Of a DNA stretch of 49,890 bases, positions 24,031 through 32,571 are shown piece by piece. The translations under genes were made by a program, and so were the position numbers. The notes beneath the pieces were generated by a model, which saw only the letters and a list, made by a program, of their open reading frames with translations, was not told the origin of the DNA and ran no database searches. Within the stretch, counting starts at the first letter, position 1. Each line of letters opens with the position of its first letter. The stretch is from Lentisphaerota bacterium (GTDB taxonomy: Bacteria; Verrucomicrobiota; Lentisphaeria; Victivallales; Victivallaceae): positions 1 through 49,890 of the forward strand of contig SUWB01000021.1 of the NCBI GenBank assembly GCA_015061745.1, in the 5' to 3' direction.

Positions 24031-25317
24031 ATGAAACAAGAAAAAATTTTCACCTTGATAGAACTTCTGGTTACTGTTGCACAACAGAACTGTCTTTTAA
24101 AATCAAAAAGCAACACATCCTTACGCCCGGCAGGGCGCACTTCACGTTTGCCGCAGGCAAACTCTTCGCACCTTCACATCTTCACTCAATCAGCGTTCAG
24201 GTTGATTGAACTTCTTGTGAGTACTACTTGTCAAATAGGTGTTTTGCCGTTGTATCTCTTCAAAAAAACAATCAGAAAAATGCCTTATAATGCTTGCAAA
24301 GCAAGTGCTTCATACACCAACGGTGTGCTTCATATTTGCCGAAGGCAAATGCTTCATACGGTGAAACCGTGCTTCACTCAATCAGCGTTCACGCTGATTG
24401 AACTATTGGTAAGCAAAACTTGTCAAATATGTGTTTATACTTTGCGAAAAATTGCCTCTTGCCTTAATATTTGCCATTGCAATCCTGCCAAATGCGGGAT
24501 TGTCGGTTTTGCAAATGCAAAAACGGCAATCCACCAAAAGTTTTTGGCAAGGATGGATGGGGCCCGGGGAAGGAAGGGAGAACCTTTTTTCAAAAAGGGT
24601 TCCCTTCCTTCCCCGGCTCCTTTCACCTTGATAGAACTTCTTGTCGTTATTGCGATCATCGCTATTCTGGCGGCTATGCTTTTGCCCGCTTTGCAGCAGG
24701 CACGGGATCGGGCCAAAGGTATAGGGTGCATCAACAATCAAAAGCAGATAGGTGTGGCATTTCAGCAGTACAGCGGCGATAACAAGGACTATCTGCCCTA
24801 TTATAACGGAGCCAAAGAATATCGGGCAGAACGCTGGTTTCGCACCTGTGCCCCGTATTTGGGGATCGCTCTTACATCACCTTTCCCCAAGTTGTACCGG
24901 TGCGGGAGTGACAATAATACCGCCCGGGCCAAATATCTTTCTTATGCCCTCGACAATATCTATTTTTCTCCCAGCTATGTTGTCAATCAGGAAAATGGTT
25001 TCCGCAGGGACAAAGATCCTGCCACTGATACCTGGGTGCGGGCCAGAAAAATCAACAAACTTGCCTCTGTTACAAGATATGTCACTCTGGCTGACGGCGG
25101 CGTTGCTCCGGGAGCAAATTACTTCAACTGGGATAATGAAAAGGAAAATCTTGTTCTCGGCATTGTTCAGCATACAGGAAAAGGCAACTATACCCACGCC
25201 GACGGACACGTTTCAACGATGCAGATCCCTCTTGCGGCTCAACTGACCAAAGATAAGAGTTACGCCATTTATTTCTTTCCCGATGGTATAAAATTTGAAA
25301 CAGGCCCCATTTTCTGA
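24031..25317 (+). CDS. Pseudopilin with H-X9-DG signature and four prepilin motifs
   Basis: A 428-residue frame starting at ATG 24031 with AAGGAG upstream. A normal type II/IV pseudopilin begins at residue 198: FTLIELLV, then [20 protein letters not shown], the methylation site and long helix, followed by a globular domain ending with an H-X9-DG box ([14 protein letters not shown]), typical of Lentisphaerae and Planctomycetes. In front of it, in the same frame, FTLIELLV or a variant appears at residues 7, 56 and 120, none followed by a hydrophobic helix. The segments between are Cys-rich and unlike any protein, matching hairpin-rich DNA. Leader peptidase should use a motif joined to the full helix, so only the fourth looks functional. 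The first 197 residues may therefore be a long leader or an insertion tolerated in frame. Confidence 0.85.
   Translation: MKQEKIFTLIELLVTVAQQNCLLKSKSNTSLRPAGRTSRLPQANSSHLHIFTQSAFRLIELLVSTTCQIGVLPLYLFKKTIRKMPYNACKASASYTNGVLHICRRQMLHTVKPCFTQSAFTLIELLVSKTCQICVYTLRKIASCLNICHCNPAKCGIVGFANAKTAIHQKFLARMDGARGRKGEPFFKKGSLPSPAPFTLIELLVVIAIIAILAAMLLPALQQARDRAKGIGCINNQKQIGVAFQQYSGDNKDYLPYYNGAKEYRAERWFRTCAPYLGIALTSPFPKLYRCGSDNNTARAKYLSYALDNIYFSPSYVVNQENGFRRDKDPATDTWVRARKINKLASVTRYVTLADGGVAPGANYFNWDNEKENLVLGIVQHTGKGNYTHADGHVSTMQIPLAAQLTKDKSYAIYFFPDGIKFETGPIF
24124..24401 (+). repeat. Array of small hairpins with GCTTCA spacers
   Basis: Two groups of short perfect palindromes. First group: CGCCC/GGGCG (24124-24137 region) and GTTTGCC-gca-GGCAAAC (24146-24162). 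Second group: CTTGC-aaa-GCAAG (24293), ACACC-aac-GGTGT (24314), ATTTGCC-gaa-GGCAAAT (24334) and ACGGT-gaa-ACCGT (24358), separated by GCTTCAT-like heptamers. A final 11-bp stem, TCAATCAGCGT/ACGCTGATTGA (24378-24401), has its right arm inside the third prepilin motif. Loops are three bases and stems differ in sequence, so this is repeated structure, not repeated sequence. Confidence 0.85.
24564..24616 (+). repeat. Long perfect-type hairpin just before the functional prepilin motif
   Basis: CCGGGGAAGGAAGGGA and its complement TCCCTTCCTTCCCCGG flank a further pairing AGAACC/GGTT and A/T-rich centre. It ends six bases before the fourth motif (24622) and is translated as [16 protein letters not shown]. 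In mRNA it would be a strong barrier or a site hiding the region near a downstream start. Confidence 0.85.
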
Positions 25318-25350
25318 AGCTGGCTGCACATCTGATAGGAGATATTGAAA

Positions 25351-27678
25351 ATGAAAAAATTTTTGCTTTTAACTTTTATTCTTTTTTCTGCAATAAGTGC
25401 AAGTGCTGCGTACCTGCGGTTCAAGGACGCTGAGATCGTTCTGCCGGAAAAACCTTTTGCGACGGCTGTTATTGCCGCTCAAGAACTCCAATATCACCTG
25501 AGAAAGATGACCGGCGGCACTTTCCCCATTGTAAAAAAACGGACTTCCCGATATGCTTCGGCTGTCTATGTGGGGGATCAACCGGAGGCACAGAAGGCTG
25601 ATCTTTTGATCAAAAATCTGAAACAGGACGGTTTCCTGAGAGCTGTCAAAGGCAATGATCTTTACATTCTGGGTGATGATGACCGGAAATACAAAAAAGG
25701 CGATATCGTTACTTTTTACTTTGAAACCAGACACCGGGGAACGCTTCACGGAGTCTATGACTTTCTGGAAGAAACCGGTGTCCGCTGGGCGGCTCCCGGC
25801 AAGGGGTATGAATATATCCCCAGAGTAAAAGAGATTGTCGTTTCCAAAAAGTTCAAAAGCGATGCTCCTGTCTTTTCTCAGCGTAATATGACCAGGATCA
25901 ACAGCTTTCATAAATATAAAGACGCCGCATCTTACACGATGAAACGGCAGGAAGCCGTCTTGTGGGCATTGCGTATGAGGGCCAGCTGCATACGGGGGAT
26001 CGGAGACGGCAGTCATACTGAACTGATGCTGAAACTGGATCAAATCTGGTATAAAAAATACCCCGAAAGATTCCAGTTGATGAAAAACAAAGAACGTTGT
26101 CCCCGATATACTTGCTGGAGTGATCCGGCTGTGCGGGAAATATGGCTGAAAGCCGCTGATGCTTATTTCTCAGGGAAGAAACCTGCCGATGCCGGTCTGC
26201 CTCACATCAAAAGCTGGCACGGGTGGAATGTTAAAGAGGAATTTCTTATCAATGCAATGGATCACGGTACAAAAAATGACGGCAGATGCCGTTGTAACAG
26301 ATGTAACGACTTCAGAAAAAAACATCCCTGTCTGGATGATACAGAACTTTACTGGCAGCTGATCGCCTATGTGGCAAAGGAAATCGAAAAGAAACATCCG
26401 GGAAAATACATTGCAGCTTTAGTCTATCCCCCTATGACCCGTTTCCCCAAAACTGTAAAACTCCCCGGAAATATCCGGGTGAGGATCTGTCAGGGGGGGA
26501 TCAAAGATATGCTGCTTCCCAATGTATTGAAAGATGATCTTGAACAGATCCGTCTCTGGAGAGATCAGGTGGGATACGACAACGTCTGTCTGGGCATTTA
26601 TGTGTGTGAAAACTTTGCCGGCCGTCTGCCTGCGGTCCCTGAAAATTATCCCCGGCTTGCAGCAGATTATTTCCGGACGATGGCCGGAAAATGTACAGGA
26701 GCCCGGATCGCCTACACCGGGCCCACCCATACGGAGCGTGTTCTCGATATGTATGTCCAATCCAAACTGCTCTGGAACCCCCATCAGGATGTGGAATCTA
26801 TCATCAAAGACCACTGCCGGGTGATGTATGGTCCTGCCGCAGATGTGATGATGAAGATCTATGACCGTTTTGAAAAGAATTTCCGCACCTATTATCCGGC
26901 CGTAACCCCCAATGTCCCCCGTCCCCGGGAAATCGGCATCGACCGGGATGTAAAGAAGAACCGCATCCACGCCTGGACAAAGGTTTATACCGAAAAAGAA
27001 ATGGCGTATATCAACGATCTTTTGGAGCAGGCTGAAAAAATCGCTGCACAGCAGCAACCCTACGCTCAACGGCTTAAAGTATTCCGCACCTGGATTTATG
27101 AGATTATGAAAGCCGAAAGAAAAGAGGTGGTCAATATTCAGGCCAACACCCTTCAACTCCTGCTCCGGCGCAACCGCTGGTCCGATTGGCAGCGACTTCA
27201 TCCTATGGATCATTATGACAAAAACGCCGCCGGTACAAAGTTCAGAATGAAACACAACGGCAAAGAACTGCTTTTGCAGATCATTGCAGATGAACCGGAA
27301 ATGAAAAAGGTCAAGTTCGATCCCGGTGCTCCGGATAGTTCTCTCTGGAAGGATGACTCCATTGAACTTTTTTTAGAGGAAAACGGAAAAGTCCGTCATC
27401 TCGTATTTTCTGCTTCCGGCAGATACAGCAGCCGCACCGTACCGGAAAATAAATGGACTGTTTTCCCCGGTGTGACGCATACGGTCAGAAATCATACCCG
27501 TGCCCGGCGGTTGGAGATCACGCTTCCCCTGACACCTGCAATACACAAAAGTTTCCGCTTCAATGTGACACGTTCAAGAAAATTGACCGACAGGACCCGG
27601 GAAAGTTCCACCTGGTCAGAGAATGCAAAGCGGAGTTGGACTGATCCCAGGGGATATGCGGCAATCGTAATAAAATAG
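25351..27678 (+). CDS. Secreted DUF4838-type protein with CBM9-like C-terminus
   Basis: A 775-residue protein with a signal peptide (KFLLLTFILFSAISASA). ATG 25351 has AGGAG nine bases upstream; a TTG two codons earlier is less likely. Residues 20-160 resemble the N-domain of alpha-glucuronidases (AAQELQYHLRKMTGG, then GTLHGVYDFLEETGVRWAAPG). Residues 180-520 match the DUF4838 barrel, including a CxCxxC element (RCRCNRC near 312-318). Residues about 625-775 look like a family 9 carbohydrate-binding module (SLWKDDSIELFLE, then RLEITLPL). The family is probably glycan-active, but no catalytic residues are established. It follows the pseudopilin gene after a 33-bp gap. Confidence 0.82.
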   Translation: MKKFLLLTFILFSAISASAAYLRFKDAEIVLPEKPFATAVIAAQELQYHLRKMTGGTFPIVKKRTSRYASAVYVGDQPEAQKADLLIKNLKQDGFLRAVKGNDLYILGDDDRKYKKGDIVTFYFETRHRGTLHGVYDFLEETGVRWAAPGKGYEYIPRVKEIVVSKKFKSDAPVFSQRNMTRINSFHKYKDAASYTMKRQEAVLWALRMRASCIRGIGDGSHTELMLKLDQIWYKKYPERFQLMKNKERCPRYTCWSDPAVREIWLKAADAYFSGKKPADAGLPHIKSWHGWNVKEEFLINAMDHGTKNDGRCRCNRCNDFRKKHPCLDDTELYWQLIAYVAKEIEKKHPGKYIAALVYPPMTRFPKTVKLPGNIRVRICQGGIKDMLLPNVLKDDLEQIRLWRDQVGYDNVCLGIYVCENFAGRLPAVPENYPRLAADYFRTMAGKCTGARIAYTGPTHTERVLDMYVQSKLLWNPHQDVESIIKDHCRVMYGPAADVMMKIYDRFEKNFRTYYPAVTPNVPRPREIGIDRDVKKNRIHAWTKVYTEKEMAYINDLLEQAEKIAAQQQPYAQRLKVFRTWIYEIMKAERKEVVNIQANTLQLLLRRNRWSDWQRLHPMDHYDKNAAGTKFRMKHNGKELLLQIIADEPEMKKVKFDPGAPDSSLWKDDSIELFLEENGKVRHLVFSASGRYSSRTVPENKWTVFPGVTHTVRNHTRARRLEITLPLTPAIHKSFRFNVTRSRKLTDRTRESSTWSENAKRSWTDPRGYAAIVIK

Positions 27679-27836
27679 TTCTGTCCCCTATGAAGGTTCG
27701 GTAAAAAGAACGAAAAAGGAGTCGAGGCGTGAGAGAAGCCCTTTCCGGAGCTGATTCACCGGCAGAATGCCCGATCAGCCTTTGCCTGGATCTCTGCTGA
27801 AATCCAAAGCCCCGCCTCAGCTCTTTTCACCACTCT
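27679..27836. other. Convergent intergenic region, no gene
   Basis: It separates the convergent DUF4838 and GcvT-like genes. It holds GCTGAT/ATCAGC arms (27750-27780 region) inside wider GAGGCG/CGCCTC arms, but no T-tract typical of a terminator. No tRNA or riboswitch is recognised. Confidence 0.4.
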
Positions 27837-28802
27837 TTATTTAACAACACCGGTGATTTGGACGCCGGTGGCGTCGCAGTGAAGTTCTGTGCCGTTTTCG
27901 GGGGTCCCTGCGGGGAAAAACGCCAGAGCACCGGCGTTGCCCCAGGTGGGGCAATAGGCTCCGGTGGTGACTGTACCGATTTCAGTGTCATCTTTGAAAA
28001 GTTTGACACCGGCAAAGGGGGCACGGCGGCCCGTAAATGAAATTTGAGCCAGGTTGGAAAAAATTTCTTCTGCCTTACCCGGAATAAAAATTTCAGGAGC
28101 GCCGGGAACTCCGGCCTCGATCCGCAAAGACTCCTGAGCGGCAACTCCTGCGGGCCAGGGGATCTCCGTATCCAGAAGCAGATCCCAGATCTGGTCGCTG
28201 CACTCGGCGTTGAAATTGATTTCAAATCCTTCTTCACCGAAAAGGTCTGAAAAGCTCACGATTGTTCTGAGGCCGTCCAGTTCAAGAATTTTTGTTTCTC
28301 CGGGGGCGGGGAGTTCTTCCTGTCTGACACCGGACATCTCAAGGACTTTGCGGCTTTCCGGTCCGCTGATACCGATACATCCCAGATATTCAGAAAGAGA
28401 GGTGTATTCAACTTTTTCCGCATTAAAAAGTTCTTCTGCCCTGGCCGTACACTGAAAAGGAACGGTGATGAAAAGATCATCCTGAGCCATAAGAGAAACG
28501 GTACAGGGAGCCGCAGCTTTTCCCTGAGGATCCACAAAAAAATCTCTGCGGCAGCTGCCCGGGAGCAAAGGATTTTTATTGCAAAGAAGCCGGATAACAG
28601 CTTCAGCAGCTCCGGGGAAGGCGATCCGGTATCTTCCGTCTGCACAGAAATCAAACAAGGCCGCCTTATTGCGGCAGTATTCGTGTTCATCTGCGGCCCC
28701 TTCAGAAAAATTCAAAGGCAGATTCCATCCGGAACGGGGAACCATTTTAGCCCCCATTTCCAGATGAAATTCCCGCAGAGGAGTGTTTTTGAGTTCAGCC
28801 AT
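27837..28802 (-). CDS. GcvT-family (aminomethyltransferase-like) folate-binding protein
   Basis: A 321-residue protein with the GcvT opening LKNTPLREFHLEMGAKMVPRSGW (in part MGAKMVPRSGW) and EHEYCRNKAALFDF, a central SLSEYLGCIGISGPESRKVL and FSDLFGEEGFEI, and a C-terminal barrel with TGRRAPFAGVKLF and GTVTTGAYCPT. True GcvT is about 360 residues and moves a methylene group to tetrahydrofolate in the glycine cleavage system. This copy is shorter, and gcvH and gcvP are not nearby, so it may be GcvT in a scattered system or a YgfZ-like relative. It starts 2 bp after rpe ends. Confidence 0.75.
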   Translation of the reverse strand: MAELKNTPLREFHLEMGAKMVPRSGWNLPLNFSEGAADEHEYCRNKAALFDFCADGRYRIAFPGAAEAVIRLLCNKNPLLPGSCRRDFFVDPQGKAAAPCTVSLMAQDDLFITVPFQCTARAEELFNAEKVEYTSLSEYLGCIGISGPESRKVLEMSGVRQEELPAPGETKILELDGLRTIVSFSDLFGEEGFEINFNAECSDQIWDLLLDTEIPWPAGVAAQESLRIEAGVPGAPEIFIPGKAEEIFSNLAQISFTGRRAPFAGVKLFKDDTEIGTVTTGAYCPTWGNAGALAFFPAGTPENGTELHCDATGVQITGVVK

Positions 28803-28804
28803 TT

Positions 28805-29509
28805 TTACTGCACTTTTGAACCGAAAAGCTCTTTGGCACTTTTCAGCCGTGCCACGGCGGTGGCCATACCTTCAGGATGACGGAACACAGCAGTTCCCGC
28901 CACCATAATGTCAGCACCGTATGCGGCACACTCTTTAACAGTGTTTTCATCCACACCGCCGTCCACCTGCAATCTGACATCAAGTCCTCTGCGGTCGATT
29001 TCCTTGCGGAACGCAGCCACTTTGGGCATCTGATGAGCCATAAAGCTCTGACCGCCGAAACCGGGTTCAACGGTCATCACCAGCACCATATCGATCTTGT
29101 CCAGATAGGGGAATACCGCTTCAGCAGGGGTGGCAGGTTTCATAGAAATACCCACCTGTGCGCCCAAACCGTGAATGGCGGCAATGGTAGCGTCAATATC
29201 GTCGGCACATTCGATGTGGAAGGTTTCCAGATCGGCTCCTGCTTCACGGAACATCCGGGCATAACGCAAAGGATGTTCGATCATCAAGTGCACATCAAAG
29301 AAAAGAGAAGAATTCTTACGCAAAGGCTTGATTACAGGAGCACCGAAAGAGATATTGGGCACCAGAGCCCCGTCCATCACGTCCAAATGGAGCATTTCCG
29401 CTCCGGCGGCGGTCACTTCAGCGATCTGCTCGTTGAGTTTTCCGAAATCGGCGGCGAGAAGGGAGGGGGAAACAAGGATCTCACCTTTGGGAAAATCTGA
29501 AAGTTTCAT
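28805..29509 (-). CDS. rpe: Ribulose-phosphate 3-epimerase
   Basis: A 234-residue TIM-barrel enzyme of the pentose phosphate pathway. Seen: VSPSLLAADFGKL, HLDVMDGALVPNISFG (metal His and catalytic Asp), FDVHLMIEHP, VLVMTVEPGFGGQSF and LQVDGGVDENT. All catalytic Asp and His positions are present. ATG 29509 has GGAG upstream. A longer frame to 29557 lacks support. Epimerase and the RpiB-GlyA fusion two genes upstream together cover two non-oxidative pentose phosphate steps. Confidence 0.96.
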   Translation of the reverse strand: MKLSDFPKGEILVSPSLLAADFGKLNEQIAEVTAAGAEMLHLDVMDGALVPNISFGAPVIKPLRKNSSLFFDVHLMIEHPLRYARMFREAGADLETFHIECADDIDATIAAIHGLGAQVGISMKPATPAEAVFPYLDKIDMVLVMTVEPGFGGQSFMAHQMPKVAAFRKEIDRRGLDVRLQVDGGVDENTVKECAAYGADIMVAGTAVFRHPEGMATAVARLKSAKELFGSKVQ

Positions 29510-29593
29510 TGTCTTTAATTCTCCAAAAAAAGCCGATCGCTTGGGGTAAACAGGCAATCGGCTGTGTTGTAAAACAAACTGCAGAAAAATCTA

Positions 29594-30829
29594 TCAACCG
29601 ATCTTATCAAAGCCGGTGAAAGGCCGCAGCACTTCGGGGATCTCAATGGATCCGTCTTTCTGCTGATAGTTTTCCATAATGGCAATGATCAGACGGTCAG
29701 TAGCCGCAGTCGCACTGATCGTATGAACAAAGTCACGTTCATCGCCCTGCTTGTACCGGATATTCAACCGGCGGCTCTGGAAACTGGTCAAGTTGGTATT
29801 GCTGGTCACTTCACGGTAGGTCTTAAAGGTGGGATACCAGGCTTCAATATCATACTTCTTGTATCCGGGAGCTCCCAGGTCGCCTACGCAGACGTTGACA
29901 ACGTGATAGGGAATGTTGAGGGACTTCAGCAGATCTTCCTCATTCTGGAGACAGAAGTCGTGATACTTGGGGGAGTCCTCAGGTTTGCAGAAAACGATCT
30001 GTTCGACCTTGTGGAACTGGTGCACACGGAAAATACCTCTGGAAGCCTTGCCGTAACTGCCGGATTCAGTCCGGAAGCAGGGGGTGAAAGCGGTGTAGCA
30101 CAAAGGCAGTTTTTCACCGTCCAGCACATCGTCAGCGTGATAGCCGACGAGGGTCTGTTCACTGGTACCGATAAGGGCGAGATCTTCGCCTTCCAGATTG
30201 TAGGTCTGATCGGCAAAGAAGGGCAGATATCCGGTTCCGTACAGAGTACGTTCTTTGGCGACACAGGGGGTCATAAACATTGTGAAACCGCGTTTCACAA
30301 GGAACTGCTGCACATAGAAATACAAAGCCTGTGCCAGCATAGCTCCTTTGCCTTTCCAGTAATAGAAACCGGTTCCGGCAACTTTAGCTCCCCGGGCGAT
30401 ATCCAGAATATCGTGCATTTCGCCCAATTCCTGATGGTCACGCACAGGGAAGTCAAATTCCCGGATCGTTCCCACCTTACGCAGTTCCACATTGCCGGTA
30501 TCATCGGAGCCGTCGGGCACATCGGGAGCCAGCAAGTTGGGGATACGGGTCAGGACGGCCATCATCTTTTTGTTGATGCCTTCCATAGCGGTTTCTTTGG
30601 AATTGAGGGTCAGTTTGATCTTTTTGACCTCTTCACGGGCGGCGGGATCAGAAGCACATTCTTTGCTCAGCTTGTTGCGGCGGGCACGGAGTTCTTCCAC
30701 CTCGCGGTCAAGAGCACGATAGTCAGCATCAAGAGCCAGCAGACCGTCAATGTCAAGGGGGAATCCCCGACGCTGACAGTTTGCCTTGATCATTTCGGCA
30801 TTTTCACGGATAAGTTTAAGATCCAGCAT
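29594..30829 (-). CDS. serS: Seryl-tRNA synthetase
   Basis: A 411-residue class II synthetase. The N-terminal long coiled-coil arm (about 25-105) binds the tRNA-Ser variable arm. The catalytic domain shows motif 2 as CFRTESGSYGKASRGIFRVHQF (in part FRTESGSYGKASRG), the ATP region QFHKVEQI, and motif 3 with TDRLIIAIMENYQQKDGSI and PEVLRPF. Where most SerRS read NGSGLAVGR before motif 3, this one reads SATAATDR, keeping the Arg. The length is normal. It is placed between rpe and the RpiB-GlyA fusion. Confidence 0.95.
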   Translation of the reverse strand: MLDLKLIRENAEMIKANCQRRGFPLDIDGLLALDADYRALDREVEELRARRNKLSKECASDPAAREEVKKIKLTLNSKETAMEGINKKMMAVLTRIPNLLAPDVPDGSDDTGNVELRKVGTIREFDFPVRDHQELGEMHDILDIARGAKVAGTGFYYWKGKGAMLAQALYFYVQQFLVKRGFTMFMTPCVAKERTLYGTGYLPFFADQTYNLEGEDLALIGTSEQTLVGYHADDVLDGEKLPLCYTAFTPCFRTESGSYGKASRGIFRVHQFHKVEQIVFCKPEDSPKYHDFCLQNEEDLLKSLNIPYHVVNVCVGDLGAPGYKKYDIEAWYPTFKTYREVTSNTNLTSFQSRRLNIRYKQGDERDFVHTISATAATDRLIIAIMENYQQKDGSIEIPEVLRPFTGFDKIG

Positions 30830-30849
30830 TTGAACAAAAATTCCTTACA

Positions 30850-32568
30850 TTATTTGAACTGGGGCATAGGGAATGCCGCCATAAAGTTTTTGACTTCTTC
30901 GCCCAGAGCTTTGAGGGCAGCTTCGTCCTCACGCAGAGCCACGCCGCGTTCGATGAAGTCAGCCACATTGACCATTTCAGCTTCCTTGAGACCGCGGGTG
31001 GTGATAGCGGGGGTACCGATACGGATACCGCTGGTGACAAAGGGCTTTTCAGGGTCAAAGGGGATCATATTCTTGTTGACGGTGATGCGGGCAAGGTCAA
31101 GGGCATTGGCCACAGCCTTACCGGTAGCCTGCTTGGGACGCAGGTCGATCAGCATCAGGTGGTTGTCAGTACCGCCGGAAACGATACGGAATCCGCGTTT
31201 GGCAAGTTCATCAGCCAGTTTTGCGGCATTGAGTTTGACCTGCTGCTGATAGGCTTTGAACTCAGGCTGCAGAGCTTCAAGGAAGCAGACAGCCTTGGCA
31301 GCGATAACGTGTTCCAGAGGTCCGCCCTGAAGTCCGGGGAAGACAGCGGAATTGATAGCCTTGAGGTACTGTTCCTTGCAGAGGATCAGACCGCCGCGGG
31401 GACCGCGGAGAGTTTTGTGGGTGGTGGTGGTGACCACGTCGCAGTAGGGAACGGGGTTGGGGTGGACACCGGCGGCGACGAGACCTGCGATGTGAGCCAT
31501 ATCAACAAAGAGGATAGCACCCACTTTGTCAGCGATTTCACGCAGACGGGCAAAGTCGATGACTCTGGGATAGGCACTGGCACCGGCAAGGATCATACGG
31601 GGTTTGTTTTCCACGGCGAGTTTTTCGATTTCGTCGTAGTCGATCATCTCGGTTTCACGTGAAACGCCGTAGGGGATCATATTGTAAAGTTTGCCTGAGA
31701 AGTTCAGGGGATGACCGTGGGTCAGGTGGCCGCCGTGATCGAGGCTCATAGCAAGGACAGTATCTCCGGGCTGGCAGAGAGCGGTGTAGATGGCCTGGTT
31801 GGCACCGGAACCGGAGTGGGGCTGAACGTTGGCAGCTTCGGCACCGAAAAGTTCTTTGGCGCGTTCAATGGCGAGAGTTTCCACCTGGTCAACAAATTCG
31901 CATCCGTTGTAGTAGCGTTTGCCGGAGTAGCCTTCGGCGTATTTGTTGGTGAGGACGGAACCCTGAGCGGCACGGACGGCGCAGCTGGCAAAGTTTTCGC
32001 TGGCGATCAGTTCGATACCGTCATTCTGACGGGCATTTTCCCGGTCGATAGCGGCAGCGATCTCGGGGTCGGTGGCCCGGAGAGGAGCGATTTCATCATT
32101 GGTGGCTGTTTCCAGCTTGTTCAGCCGGCGGGCGTGACGCTCATCACCGGAAAAAGGAGTGGAAAAGAAGGCGTCGATGATCTTGCTGATCTCATCATTG
32201 TCGCAGGCATCACCGGGGAGCACCAGACAGTTGGCAGCATTGTGTTCCCGTCCTTTAGCGGCGAGTTCGGGGGTTCCTGCGACCACAGCACGGACGCCGT
32301 GGAAACGGTTGGCGACCATAGCCATACCGAAACCGGTGCGGCAGATCAGGACGAGAGAGTCAATGACACCGCAGCTGAGAGCCTTGGCAGCGGGAGCACT
32401 GAAATCCGGATAGTCATCTGCGGGATTGGCGGCAACGGGTCCGAAGTCGATCACCTGATGGCCGAGACCTTCAAGCAGCTGCACCAGTTTTGCCTTGGCG
32501 GCAAATCCGGCGTGATCGGTACCGACGCCGATGGTCAGTTTTTTTCCGACGATTTCTTTGATACTCAT
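30850..32568 (-). CDS. glyA: Fusion of ribose-5-phosphate isomerase B and serine hydroxymethyltransferase
   Basis: A 572-residue frame. Residues 10-150 are RpiB/LacB-like: GTDHAGF (Asp 18, His 19), [18 protein letters not shown] and [12 protein letters not shown]. The usual active-site loop CGTGIG is CRTGFG here (Cys 76 kept). Residues from about 163 form complete Gly[42 protein letters not shown], and PLP Lys 385 in [14 protein letters not shown]. GlyA converts serine and tetrahydrofolate to glycine and methylene-tetrahydrofolate. In Bacillus the genes ywlE (phosphatase), ywlF (rpiB) and glyA are neighbours in this order. Here the last two are one chain, with the phosphatase gene 3 bp ahead. 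Confidence 0.95.
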   Translation of the reverse strand: MSIKEIVGKKLTIGVGTDHAGFAAKAKLVQLLEGLGHQVIDFGPVAANPADDYPDFSAPAAKALSCGVIDSLVLICRTGFGMAMVANRFHGVRAVVAGTPELAAKGREHNAANCLVLPGDACDNDEISKIIDAFFSTPFSGDERHARRLNKLETATNDEIAPLRATDPEIAAAIDRENARQNDGIELIASENFASCAVRAAQGSVLTNKYAEGYSGKRYYNGCEFVDQVETLAIERAKELFGAEAANVQPHSGSGANQAIYTALCQPGDTVLAMSLDHGGHLTHGHPLNFSGKLYNMIPYGVSRETEMIDYDEIEKLAVENKPRMILAGASAYPRVIDFARLREIADKVGAILFVDMAHIAGLVAAGVHPNPVPYCDVVTTTTHKTLRGPRGGLILCKEQYLKAINSAVFPGLQGGPLEHVIAAKAVCFLEALQPEFKAYQQQVKLNAAKLADELAKRGFRIVSGGTDNHLMLIDLRPKQATGKAVANALDLARITVNKNMIPFDPEKPFVTSGIRIGTPAITTRGLKEAEMVNVADFIERGVALREDEAALKALGEEVKNFMAAFPMPQFK

Positions 32569-32571
32569 TCT

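Larger units (their letters stand above)
24048..24641 (+). repeat. Insertion flanked by 21-bp prepilin-motif repeat, with internal motif copies
   Basis: The 21-bp block from TTTCACC to ACTTCT is identical at 24048-24068 and 24621-24641. Between them, the motif recurs at 24196 and 24388 inside a longer 65-bp repeat (24180-24244 and 24372-24436, ten differences by eye) that continues past the motif with ACTTGTCAAATA and GTGTTT. Distances between motif starts are 147, 192 and 234 bp, all multiples of three, so the frame is kept. It reads as an insertion whose ends and inner units all copy the FTLIELLV codons. Confidence 0.8.

Noticed and set aside
24293-24401. Possible CRISPR array
   Set aside because: The palindromes differ in sequence, the spacers (GCTTCA-type) are the constant part and only seven bases long, and there are no cas genes.
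24031-25317. Reading the pseudopilin as a pseudogene
   Set aside because: The frame stays open over four motifs and all insert lengths are multiples of three; the complete C-terminal domain with H-X9-DG is intact.
27700-27800. tRNA or riboswitch between the DUF4838 and GcvT-like genes
   Set aside because: The nested inverted repeats do not form a cloverleaf, there is no TTCGA-type loop, and both neighbours end here, so a leader RNA makes no sense.
29723-31249. 508-residue open frame on the plus strand
   Set aside because: It is antisense to serS and the RpiB-GlyA gene, both clear enzymes; no start signal or recognisable domain.
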